Assembly: GCA_963969495.1 (NCBI GenBank)
Contig: OZ018324.1
Span: 140,550,355 to 140,614,354, forward strand
DNA: 64,000 bases
Reading direction: 5' to 3'
Source: Ceratothoa steindachneri
Taxonomy: Eukaryota; Arthropoda; Malacostraca; Isopoda; Cymothoidae
The notes under the pieces were generated by a model. The model was not told the origin of the DNA, did not search any database, and was given only the letters and a program-made list of their open reading frames with translations. Made by a program: the position numbers and the translations under genes. Below are positions 50,791 through 61,440 of this stretch, piece after piece. Every line of letters begins with the position of its first letter. Within the stretch, counting starts at the first letter, position 1.

Positions 50791-51319
50791 TCTAATATAA
50801 TACCCCTACCAAAAACAAAACAACATACAATTCGCAACGGTGTATAGGTGTCGTAGAATACCGTCCTTTTTGTTCTATTCTAAGAGAGCTAAGAGTGTCT
50901 AATATATATTGATATGTGAATATCTTAACGAACAGAGCCGTTCCGAAACACGTGAGGATATAAGAGAAACACACAATAATCCCAAAATAAACTTATATTT
51001 TAACTTTAACCATTGAATACACCACATCTAAAAATTAACTACAGCAATACTCTGAATTTTATCATAAACAAGAATTAATTAAATTAGTTTACCCCTCCGA
51101 AATTGGTTAATTTCTCTACACACAACAATAATATAAGATTTAAACTTACAAACTCTACTGGAATTTAAAGGCCTCGGAATGTTATTAACTCACGACGCGT
51201 GCCGTCTTGACAGATGTAGCTGGGCGATATCACACGGTCGTTTTGGCGAGGCTGGCAGCTGGGGGGTTCTTCAAGGACAAGAACAAATACGGTGCTTTAT
51301 GCAACACCTAGGCAGTCGT
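50791..51319. other. Interval without recognised feature
   Basis: AT-rich at first and GC-richer after 51180. No gene motif was found. Confidence 0.45.
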
Positions 51320-51870
51320 GGTCTCTCTAGTGAGAGTGAGTCGAACTTGGTTCTTAAATCAAGTTAACTTGGAGTGCGGTGTGACCACCGAGTAACGAGC
51401 TCGAGGAGGAGCTTTTCTCCTTCGTTACTTATTTCCTCATGGACGAAGACTGAACTCGGGGAGGGTCATCTTCAAGGGTGAGGATCGATGAGACGGGGTT
51501 TCTCTGACGAGAATAAGTTACTTAAAGTTCGGTTTGGTAACAAAGAACTAGCTCGAGGATTAGCTTCTTCTTAGTTTCAGTCTTCTTCAAGGCCGAGTAT
51601 AACGGGGGGGGATTTCTCTGGCGAGAATAAGTTGAACTTGGTTCCTTACCAAGTTAACTTAGGAGTTTGGTGTGGCCACCGAGTAACGGGCTCGAGGGGG
51701 AGCCTTTTCCTTCTTCTTTTTAATTCATCAAGGACGAGGAATACCCCACGTGTTTAAGGTGCACCGGGATATGTGGAGTCTCTCTGGCGAGATTAAGTTG
51801 AACTTGACGAAGTTAACTTATCGTTTGGTTTGATAACCTGGAACTATTCCGAGGATGAGCTTCTTATTAG
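51320..51870 (+). repeat. Tandem array of about four units with hairpin core
   Basis: Units begin with TCTCTAGTGAGAG, TCTCTGACGAGAA or TCTCTGGCGAGAA/T at about 51322, 51500, 51612 and 51780 (spacings 178, 112 and 168). Most contain an inverted repeat such as GAACTTGGT-5 bases-ACCAAGTTAAC, followed by GTTTGGTGTG and GCTCGAGGA(T/G)GAGC. A single similar unit lies at 7537-7640 inside the piggyBac-like element. No protein is encoded. Confidence 0.8.
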
Positions 51871-53871
51871 CCCCTCAAGGTAGGTAGTCCTGCCTCTAGG
51901 GCAGGGTACTTCTTGGTCTGGCGAGCCAAGTACACTACCTCTCCAGTCTCGGTAGTTCGGTTAAATCGCAAGACTTCGTCACCTAGAGACTGACGTATAC
52001 TACCACGATTTTCCTAAGAGTTCCTTATTTATACTTCGTTACCCCCCTGGGGGAGTGGTAAGGGGGGGAGGGGCTTGAGGACGGCCCCAGGAGAGTTTTT
52101 TTGGCCAACATTTTTTCCCACGAAGTCAAACATCGGCTCCTCGTTAGCCTTCGAGATTGGGAGAAACACGTCTCCAATTTCTTATTTGACGTGAAACTGG
52201 ATCTCACTCTCCTGGGGGAGATCTTACATTTTGACCTTTAGGGTCTTTCATGGCACCGAGTTGTGCCACGCTGCGGTTACGCTTTTGACTCTCCGATGCC
52301 CGGGCCGGATGTCTTCGCAGTAACCGCCTTGTGACTCCACTAAGAGTGAACGAGGTGGGGGAGGAAGTGGCGATTCCCCTACACACCTCCCATCGAAGAA
52401 CTTAATGGGGGAAGCACTCCCGGGAACTCAAAAAACTTACTCAACCTAGTCGAGATTTGCAAAGATGTATTTCTATGAGCCCTCTCATACATTATGTTTC
52501 CTTACACATGAGCGCCCTCGTGCACGTTTACACAGGCAATGTGTTGAACTAGACCTACTCGCAATACAATTTTACATACAAATAATAATCCTCAATTCGT
52601 CGATTACCCGTAAAAAAACAAAAAACAAAACAAAACAAGCTACTTCCTTACATTTCTAAGTTTTTGAGAACTTAAATCCTACCGATAAATATTAACACGA
52701 ACAACAATTGAAAACACGGTTTCACGGTCATTAGGTACTGAAATAACCTTCAATGGTATTTCGTCTCCGCCTATAGAGCAGCTGTCCTTTATCGGCTCCT
52801 TTGATATAGCTAATACTAAAATGGTGCTCCTATACCAATACTTTAGCGTGCCTGAGTCGGCTGTTCAGGTTATTGAGTCTACCCCATTATGTTACTAAAT
52901 GGTAGCGATATTTCAACCTACTCGACTTAACCTTCTTATGGTACTTGACTCCCTTGTAACTGAACCTTATGGCTAGAGCGGCCTGTTGCAGCGGGGCATA
53001 ATTGATGGGAGCGTGGGTCCCATAGCTCTCCTTTAGCCAGGTACACGGGAAGATCGTGTCTGGGTTCGATCTTTGGGGATCGAGAAAACTTTTCCCGGCC
53101 AGGTCATTAATGGGCGTGGCGCTCACTACGACTTGGCGATTTAGCGGTAACTCCGTGGACGTTCAAGCTTGTATTAAGCAATTTCATCAATCAATAAGAT
53201 TATATCGAAACCATAATAGCTCTTCAAGAAAAAATAACTAAAATTATTCTAGCAAGAACACTGAATTTGTTCGAATCCAAATAATCATTAATTTACAAGT
53301 AGGTAGAAACACTAGCACAGTCTCTTCGGGTGTGAATTTTGGGCAGAAAATGTTTTTTCCACCAAAAGAAATAAATAAAATTTTTATGGACAGGCACAAA
53401 CGAGATATTCAGAAGGATAAGAAGGCGTATTGTTTCGTTGAGTACCACTTGCCTGTAAAGAATTTCGTTAATCGGTAATCACTGCATTTTAAATTTCTAA
53501 ATGATGATGAGATGCTCACATTAATAATATCCATATTATTTCGTGAATATTGTAGTTTTTCTTTCTAAAGGATCTAAAAGGGGGATCATAATTGTATCAT
53601 CTTTATAGGCCAAATATATTGTTTTACAGTTAATAGATATAACATTATAAGAAATTAGCTCTCCTTTGTTTTGGAAACTTAAGAAGGAAAAAAAAATTAA
53701 GTGAGATATACACTTATTTAGTTTATTCTAGGACCTACCCTAATGCAACGTGTATCTGTGTGTTATGTTATTATTTGCTTTGGATTTGTAATGTTTGTTC
53801 AAAAAATGAGAGCAATCTTCTTATTTTTATATCTCAAAAAGTAAAAGAATGTTCACATAGAGCGTGCAGCA
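51871..53871. other. Interval without recognised gene
   Basis: The part to 52450 is GC-richer, with several short frames on both strands but no family motif. A minus-strand frame at 52887-53126 (NDLAGKSFLDPQRSNPD) is unidentified. Positions 53396-53419 carry a 24-base string that recurs exactly at 57823-57846. Confidence 0.45.
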
Positions 53872-55620
53872 TTAACACTAAGATTTAGCTGGACCTTTGT
53901 CCGGCTTTTGTGCGAAGGAGAGTGTTGATCTTGGTACCTTTATGCCTGGAGTCTCATGCAGTTTCAGGTACCAAAATCACCTTTGGTGGAGAGCATCGCG
54001 TCATTGTTCTCGAAGAGTATATTATGAGTAGGGAATCAGGAAGACCGATTAGCGTGCCTCCAGAGTAAATTTCTGCGCTTTGATCCCGTTTCGGATAGGA
54101 AAAAAATCGTTTTTGTATTTCAAACTTAAGACAAACAGGAATGGCCTTAAACAAAATGTCTTGGCTGAACTATAAACGTTAAATCGTTATTATGCAAGCA
54201 AAGAGATCAAGAAATTACTTTGCACTAATTGTAACAATTAACTAAATATTATCAAATTATTATATATATCGTGGTACAACCACTCTATACCATATAAACT
54301 TGGCGAGATTTGCTTGAAAGGGTTTACAGTATTGTTCATCGTTAGTTAAAGATGAAACAACAAAAATATAATTATATTCACAAAGATTCAAATAAAAATA
54401 ATAATAAGCAAAGAGGAATTATGTAGATTGAATGGATCTCTTGATAATTCTCATAAGACGGGATTCTCGATGGAATTAATTAATTAATGTAACTAGGCTC
54501 AGATCAAAAGCTGGAACTTGACAATACTAATAATGCAAGGGGTTTCAATCTTACGGGTCGATGACTTTGAGGAATGTCCTTCTTGCGATGAAGCGAGTGG
54601 AAAACGATCCAATGAGGCAAGTAGCGCCCGATCAAAATGAGACAGGTGGGCCACGATCCGATACAACCTTCCGATGAAGATAGCCGAAGTTCAAAGTTGA
54701 CGTTTGACAGGAAATGTGGGAATTCTCGTAATTCCAATGAAAGAGAAATCTTCTTTTCCTCAAAGGTAATCGATGAAGATTTTTTTTTGTTCGATTAAAC
54801 GAAGGGAGACTGTTGCGCAAATTCAAATGCTTGCCTTTCACAGAACCTTTTAATTAACTTGGGTAGAATCACGGCTGAAGAAGGCTTGCTATCTGACGAA
54901 CGCTCACCGGACGAGACGATAAGGACGGCCTTGAGGTGCGGGCTGGACTCTTCGAAATATAGAATAACCTGAGTATTTGTATGCCCGATTATGGAGAGGA
55001 AGAAAAAGTTTGGAGAAAGGAGTCACAAGCTCCAGACATCTTAATCAGGAGGCGGAGTCGATTCAACTTTTACCAGCGAGGGGCGAGACAGAGCGGCTTT
55101 TTCGCACCTCGTAACCAGGAGGGGGGGAGGGGCGCCTGGAACGAGTTAACAGGATTGGAAAATATTTTCCCAACGTGCTTAGGAGTCGAAAATTCAAGAA
55201 TGTTCGAAAAGGAAGTGAGGTTGTCCATGGCGCAATACCATAGCACGTGGTCTCGAATAAATTGGGGGGAGGGGGCAGAGGTTGTTCTTGGACAATACGT
55301 GTAAGAATGTTTAAATCATAAAGTTATTTACCTACTGTTAATGAAAAGGAATAGCATTTCTTGAAATTTAATTAACTGTATTTAGTTTTAATATTAACAT
55401 ACATTTGTTCTTACTTTATTTTTATATTAAGGATTTAAGGAATGTATCATTAAAATTTGATCTAAAAATATGTTATTTTCTTATTCAATATTGCATATAT
55501 GAATTTGATATGTCAACAGAGATATAAATATAAGCGTATTAAAGAAAAGAGAGAAAGTGCGGTCAAAATGACTACTCCATCGTTCTATATGGTGCAATTT
55601 TCACGACTATCTAGTGTTAA
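53872..55620. mobile_element. Candidate non-autonomous piggyBac-like element
   Basis: The right end, read inward from 55620, begins TTAACACTAGATAGTCG and reaches CATTTTGACC after about 60 bases. This is the same long architecture as the left end at 4983. The proposed left end at 53872 begins TTAACACTAAGATTTAGC and reaches TGGACC; only the first nine bases match well. The 1.75 kb between codes for nothing I recognise. The right end is convincing and the left end tentative. Confidence 0.45.
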
Positions 55621-56084
55621 ACGTAATGTGAAAAGGAAGAATATACTCTAAGCTTTAATGAAGTAATTGCAATGGTCAGATCTAAATCCATTTTTAAAGA
55701 TAATTTACGATTCAAATTAGATAGAGTAAGATCCATTCATGTTCTGTTGACAAATTGAACGAATAAATTATTCAAACTTATTTTTTTATTAGATATAGAA
55801 GAAACAAATGATTCCTTATTTTTCTTTATTTAAACTTATTTTTTCTTAGATATAGAAGAAACAAGTGATTGATTGCTCGAAGAGGAAATGGGCTCTCAAA
55901 TTGTGTGCGATTTCGAAGTCAAACATAAAATTCTGTTTCTTTTAAAGAATAAATGATTCACTTTCCCTTAAATCTAACAACTTTAAAGGCGCCTCTCAAT
56001 AGGATCACGAAGAACTTTTAAGTAACTTTGGTCGGATTACTTCTTTGAAACCTTCTCATCCTTCACTTTACTATATTGTATTTC
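55621..56084. other. Interval without recognised gene; small duplication
   Basis: At about 55775-55865 the block ACTTATTTTTT...AGATATAGAAGAAACAA occurs twice in tandem (period about 68 bp). Nothing else is recognised. Confidence 0.5.
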
Positions 56085-56310
56085 CCTTTTCACGAGCTAG
56101 CCGAGTGGAAACAGCGTTGGTCTACCAACGTCGCGGTACCGGTTTCGATCCCGGAATGAGCGGACACAAACTTCAGCGCATGTATAGATCTGGCTACCAT
56201 AGATGGATGCGCTGTATTCAGCCCTGTATGTACTAGGGTGGGTAGATCTTGCACTTCTTATCAAACACATAGCTAATCGCAACACTGCTTTCTTTCCTCT
56301 CTCGTCTTCG
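56085..56310 (+). repeat. tRNA-derived SINE
   Basis: An A-box-like GCTAGCCGAGTGG at 56096-56108 and a B box GGTTTCGATCC at 56141-56151 are spaced as in tRNA genes. Between them, CGTTGGTCTACCAACG can form an anticodon-type stem. CCGGTTTCGATCCCGG can form the T arm. A complete acceptor stem is not visible and sequence unrelated to tRNA follows, so a SINE head transcribed by RNA polymerase III is a better call than a tRNA gene. The 3' boundary is uncertain. Confidence 0.6.
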
Positions 56311-57847
56311 TAACACAACACACCCTCTCTCTCTTTTTTAATTGATCATGCCAATGGGTATCTATATCTACATACCTCTGTCGCGTAACAGGTTCCTCTG
56401 CCGTGAAGCGACAAAGGTTCCACCTGAACGCTGTTTGGTGTCAAAATACAATACTTCCTGGCACATCTCTCCAAATACCACCGGCATCTGGTGCCCTCAG
56501 GCTCACCAGTAATTGTCATACTGACCTTTATGCCCATTTATTTATCCTGTCAGGGATTCTCGTAAATAAAGTTAGGTTGGCGAACGGAAACAAAATGAAA
56601 CTGCGTCCAAGAAACCCAATTTTCAAACTTTCCATCTTTCCTTTCGCAATTAAAGAATATTTTTGAATCAAAACAGAACAGACCGAACTGGGCCAAACTC
56701 GTTTATATGAGGAGTTATTTTCAGGAATACAAATTTAAAATTGTTACTTATTTGGGAACTCCTGACGTGAATTACAAGATTTTCATAGAACCCGTAAAGG
56801 ACGACTCTTTAGATGGCAATGCAATCATTGATGGATATTTATCTTAAATCTGTATCCAAGCAAGAGATATTGGGTAAATCTAAGCCACATTTTCTTTGGT
56901 TCTCTGCACATATCAAGTAAACTTTAGTCTAAAAAAACTTAAGCCTTGTTTATCCATTAGGTAAGGTAGAAAGAGAATTTTTCAATGTGAGGCCTAATGT
57001 TATCTCTTTCACAGATTGAGACTTCTAACCTCCCTTCGAGTTAAATGTTCAAAATAGTACAATTAACTGTTTTAACTGGACCAAACCCATTCTCCCCGTA
57101 GAGCTAAATAATATGGCGTATTGGGCACGTTCCTTTCTGATCACTGAGGTAGATTTGATTTCTAATCCAGGTATAAGCCAAGAATCTGATCAAAGAAACC
57201 TGGATAGCTCTTTGGGCGATTCGCTTCAAAGAAAAGCTATTTTGTCACCTTTAGTAAAATTTAACGCTTAACGGACTCACTGGCCTTTCAAAGAATTAGA
57301 GAGTTATTCAGAGCTGTTCTGCGCCAGGATTCTAATTCGCTCTTGGAGGAATGATGTTGTATTATTCTGCGAAAGAGAGAAAGGGACATCGGCAGGAAGA
57401 GTGGACTGTCTACTCTTCAATGTCACTCCAAAGAGAAATCATACTGTAAACAATATGCTCATAGAATCTTCGGCTCTGGTTTAAATCTGATAGGGCCTGG
57501 TCGTGCATTCCTAAAGCCAAATCTCAGAATGGAGCCCCAAATACAGACAAATCGTCCAAAGGGTTCTCAAAACCATTACCAAAAGCAACAAAATCCATTG
57601 AATTATTTTTTTCTCTTTCTTGAATCTAAACCCTATTTAAGTTAATCCATTACCTGTTCAAAATCCTTTCCTAACTTAGTTTATTGATCATAATATGAGT
57701 TAATGAAAGTATTATAAAGTTAAAATTCTTTGAAATCTTATAATAACAGGATAGAGCTAAGGATGATAAACAGTGTCCAAACGAAATTAGATTTAAAAGT
57801 GCCATAAAAAACACTTTTACTGACAAACGAGATATTCAGAAGGATAT
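56311..57847. other. Interval without recognised gene
   Basis: Frames at 56346-56537 and 56403-56666 overlap on opposite strands and show no family motif; part may be the SINE tail. The stretch to 57847 is AT-rich without features. Confidence 0.45.
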
Positions 57848-60035
57848 TCAGAGAAATGCGCTAGAGTTTCTACCCGGAGGGAGTGAGGGAAAGTGGGATT
57901 TAACTTTGTATATTAGAGCGGGGGTACCAACCAGAACAACTTCACTTTTGGAGTGGTTAAGTTTGAGGAAGTTAGCCGATAGCCAGTCCGAGATAAAAGA
58001 ATAGGCAGATAGGAGGTTACAGATTGAGTGGGCAATGGTCGAGGGGTAAGAGAATATAAAAATTTGAGTGTTATCGGCATAGAGATGGAAGGATAGACCG
58101 AGATTTCGTAGGAGGGAGCTAAGAGGGAATAAGTAGATACAAAAGAGGAGAGGGCCAAGGACAGAGTTTTGAAGGACACTAAAGCGAATGGAAGTAAGGT
58201 CAGAGGAGACATCATTAATCACTACAGATTGGGTGCGAGACGAAAGGTAAGAGCAGAACCAGTCGATAGCAACCCCCAAAATACCCAGAAAAAAGTGGAG
58301 GCAATCAAGCAAGATTGAATGGTCAATAGTATCAAAGGCAGAGGAGAGTTCAAATGAGGATTGTAGGCACAAACCCAGTCAGCAGCTCTACGTAAGCAAT
58401 AAGAAACATTGAGTAGAGCGGTTTCGGTAGAGTACCCAGCTTTAAAGCCTGTGGGAATTAATGCCCGAAACAACTAGTCTTTCAAGGATCTAAGAAAGGA
58501 AGGAAATTTGAAAGGTTGGGCTATAGCTAGCTGGATCGGAAGGGTTAAGCTTCGGCTTTTTAAGAATCGGACGGATTCGGGGAAATTTGAAGGAAGGAGG
58601 GACAATACCAGTATCAAGGGAGGTATTGAACAGGTGGAGGAGCATTGGAAGTATGACAGGCAATATTTTGATTAATAGCTGGGTCGAGATTGAGTCACTG
58701 GGGCATCAAGATATTTTAGAGCACGAGAGTAAAGCAGATAACTCAGAATCAGTCACGGCAGTAAATACGTTGAGCCGCCAACAGGGGGAGGGAAATCAGG
58801 GAGAATGTGAGAGGCCTGGTCAGACAGTCGTGAGAGGGAGGCACGAAGGTTGCTGACCTTATCAGTGAAGAATTTCGAGACGATGGTGGGGCTGAAGGGG
58901 GTGGGGTCTTGGTGTGAGGAGGTAAGAGAAGAGAGCCAGCGAAAAATGGCACGGGGGTCATTCTTATTGTCGTCTAGCAATTTACGCTAATGGACTTGAC
59001 GAGCAGATTTCAGTTTAGCCAAGTAGAGAGATGTCGCAAGACGGTAAGTGAGCGAAAAAGAAGTTGTATCTTACACACGGGATCGAGATTTACGAAGAGC
59101 TCTTTAATGGGCACGCGAAGACTGTCTTGAACGTAGGAGTTCCAGCGAGTACCATGGTGCGCTGTGACGGCGAGAAAACGAAGGAGTAATAATGGGGAAG
59201 TGGGCATTAGGGCAAGTTAGGAGGGATTGCTCCAAGGATGGGAGAATTTGGTCAAGGGAGGCAAGAACGTCGGGAGGAATTAAATTAGAGGCAACATCAT
59301 TAAGGAGGGAAGGGATGTCAAGGGGGGCTAGCCGTCGATAAGGTTTTGGGATGAAAGGAGGCCGAGAGGGCAAAGAAGTGGGGATTGAGACGTTGAAGTT
59401 AATAAGGTAATGGTCAGAAATAGCATTAGACAAGATAGAATTGGTCAAGTTTGAAATTTGACAGCCGGAAATTACAAAGTTTAAAATTTTACCACGGGAG
59501 TGTGTTGGAGAAGAAACGTGTTTAGTAAGACAAAAGAGTTCAAGAATCTCAAGGAAGGCAGGTAGATTAGGGTAAGTGACTGGGTGTTGAAGTCCTCCAT
59601 GATGAGAAGATGACCCGATGGAGAGAGACTAGCGAGAAGGTTACTAAATTCGTCAAGAAAAAGATCATATGAGGAGCTGGGGAAAGAGCAGGAGAGCAGA
59701 ATAGTTGTTAGAGAGGCAACATAATTCAAGTCAGAGATAAGGGCCTCAAAAGAAAGAAGAGGGGGGCTGGAAGGGTATTCAGAGAGAGAGAGAGAGAGGC
59801 ACTATAAATGACAGCAACCTCTGCGCCACGTTTGTTCCAGGGCTTATGTGAGGGAGACGTAGCCATCAGGGGTCGCTAGCGACAAGCAGCCATCACTCTG
59901 ATCAAGCCAAGTTTCACTGAGACCAAGGAGGGAAATATGCGAATTAATCCGGAGATCGTGAATGAACTTCACTTTATTAGCGACGCTTCTAAAATTGAGT
60001 AAAGACGCATTATAAACTTAAAGTGGGGAGATTCA
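57848..60035 (-). pseudogene. L2-type ORF2 relic: endonuclease and reverse transcriptase
   Basis: Endonuclease: SLLNFRSVANKVKFIHDL and LGLSETWLDQSDG (about 60005-59895), GHLLIMEDFNTQ (about 59610-59575; usual G-D-F-N changed to E-D-F-N) and ISDHYLINFNVSIPTS (about 59418-59370, the S-D-H block with H-Y). Linker: APWYSLELLRSRQSSRAH, DNKNDPRAIFRWLSSLTS. Reverse transcriptase: AGYSTETALLNV, SSAFDTIDHSILLDCLHFF (about 58350-58290), SVLGPLLFCIYLFPLSSL and LYADNTQIF (about 58060), where the catalytic YADD has become YADN, then NFLKLNHSKSEVVLVGTP. Several frameshifts. The YADN change alone would disable synthesis. The motif wording fits the L2/CR1 group better than Jockey. Confidence 0.88.
59780..59798. 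repeat. Short (GA)n tract
   Basis: AGAGAGAGAGAGAGAG run within the L2-type endonuclease region; it shifts the frame there. Confidence 0.85.
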
Positions 60036-60334
60036 AGGGGGGAGTGAGGGAGAGGGGGGAAGGGGAGGTTGGGAGAAACAGTTCAATGAAAAATAACTCT
60101 TTTAAGTCCAAAGATAAACCTAATCCCTTTTTTATAGGACGAGATTGATTTCGAGCGATTCCTAGTGCTTCAATTCTAGAGCCAACCGGGTGAGATACCT
60201 TAAACCCTCTACTAAGAGAAAGAAGTGTGGCTTTGTCCATCATTGAGGAAGGAGCAATATAAGTAGGATTAAATGGATAAAAATTTGATGTGGAGACAGT
60301 CACAAAGTAAAATTTGGGAAGCAACAGCGAAAAT

Positions 60335-60790
60335 AAAAATGAGCAGGGAAGAATATCATATGAAGAAAAAAAAGAGGTGACAGAAAAGCAACAAATTCAA
60401 TAAAAACATCTACTAACAAAAAAAAACATATACCAAGAATAGCGAAGTACAACGTACGTGTCAAGGCAAATACACAGCAGCTCGAAAAATTAGGGAGGGG
60501 GGAAGAAATGAGGCCGAGGAATTAGTCGGAATTAAACGAGTGACCGCGTGGCAGAAAGCAGAATAATCTAGAAGAATTAATGACGGGAGGAAAAGTGAGG
60601 CAGGAAGAGCAAAGGAAATAAAAGGTTGATAATAACAGAGAGGAGTCAATAATTGGGATAAAGAAGTAAAAAGAGCAGGGAAGAAAATAATACGAAGAAA
60701 ACACGGAGTAAAGAAAAAATACAAAGTAATAAAACACTACTGAGAATAGCAAAGTACAAAGCACGTGATAAGGCACACTAGAAAATAATG
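60335..60790 (-). repeat. Duplicated upstream region of the L2-type element
   Basis: GAGCAGGGAAGAA at 60341 recurs at 60673. GAATAGCGAAGTACAA at 60437 recurs as GAATAGCAAAGTACAA at 60744, followed by ACGTG-TAAGGCA blocks in both. The period is about 310-330 bp. Lying just 5' of the endonuclease relic on its coding strand, it may represent tandem 5' UTR promoter monomers. The region is open but encodes only Phe/Leu/Ser-rich frames. Confidence 0.65.
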
Positions 60791-61149
60791 GAATTATAGA
60801 CTGAAACTAAAACACGAAGGCAGGCAGAAAAAAATGAGTGCATAATAAGGAAAGTGATGAAAATGGCCACAAGGAGAAACCAAAAAACAAAAGGATTACT
60901 CGCAACCTCGTAGCTAGCAGGAAACTGTAGACAGGCACTATTAATTCATAAACTAATAATACAATCACACAGACAAGGCTATGGAAGTATCAAAAACGGT
61001 TAAAAACAAACTGAACAGCGAAACAAAGCAACAAGCAAACACCGAAGCGAATTGTAAAGTCAGCTAAACAACGGAGAGCTGAAAGTGCAAACGATACGCG
61101 CATCGATCCGCTTTCCATGAGAGCAGTTAGTGTATCATCAGAAATATAT
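60791..61149. other. Interval without recognised gene
   Basis: A-rich sequence. It may still belong to the 5' side of the L2-type element. Confidence 0.4.
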
Positions 61150-61440
61150 AATTGAGAAAGCCTTTCATTGAATGGATGTCAGATCTCGCTGATTGCAGCT
61201 GACCTATCTTCTTGAAGACGGTCCTGACGATTTCTGTGATTATCGAACCTTATTGCTCTTAGGGAAAAAAGAAAACGTTCCTTTGACATTACAGCTCGAT
61301 TAATTAGACTCGCAACAACTGGATTCCATAAATCATCAATAGAAGTAAAAATATGTTCATTAACTCCTGGATATAAAATGAGCCCAAGACACGCTAGAAT
61401 GTCCACGACTGTATATTCCATCATGTAAGTGTACACAACC
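61150..61440 (-). pseudogene. piggyBac-type transposase fragment (second copy)
   Basis: The minus strand gives DILACLGLILYPGVNEHIFT, then SIDDLWNPV, AVMSKERFLFSLRAIRFDNH and QDRLQEDRSAAI (61436-61179). This matches the conserved piggyBac segment E-I-x-A-F-x-G-x-L-x-x-x-G-V...L-W...R-x-x-M-S-x-x-R-F-x-x-x-x-R-x-x-R-F-D-D; the D-D is D-N here. It covers exactly the region missing from the relic at 5.4-6.7 kb. The open frame is 85 codons. No terminal repeat was found nearby. It could be an exon-like remnant of a domesticated gene, but nothing else supports that. Confidence 0.8.

Larger units (their letters stand above)
57848..60330 (-). mobile_element. L2-type non-LTR retrotransposon, nearly complete ORF2 but decayed
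   Basis: Read on the minus strand from 60330 down to 57848, the fragments follow the order endonuclease, linker, reverse transcriptase. The coding relic ends soon after the palm/thumb, so the 3' part is missing. Upstream (60335-60790) is a duplicated block that may be its promoter region. The plus strand is purine-rich throughout because the coding strand is pyrimidine-rich. The 24-base string at 57823-57846 adjoins the 3' break. Confidence 0.85.

Noticed and set aside
52887..53126. Retroviral-type envelope or pol fragment on the minus strand
   Set aside because: Composition is protein-like, but I found no diagnostic motif for any element family.
54981..55304. 107-codon Arg/Gly-rich open frame on the plus strand
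   Set aside because: It lies inside a possible non-autonomous element in purine-rich DNA and shows no recognisable domain; probably a composition effect.
56096..56160. Functional tRNA gene
   Set aside because: Box A and box B are present, but a full acceptor stem is not visible and unrelated repeat-like sequence follows directly, which fits a SINE.
60461..60776. Membrane protein suggested by Phe/Leu/Ser-rich minus-strand frames
   Set aside because: The strand is strongly T-rich, which yields hydrophobic-looking frames in any phase. The region is a duplicated upstream block of an L2-type element.
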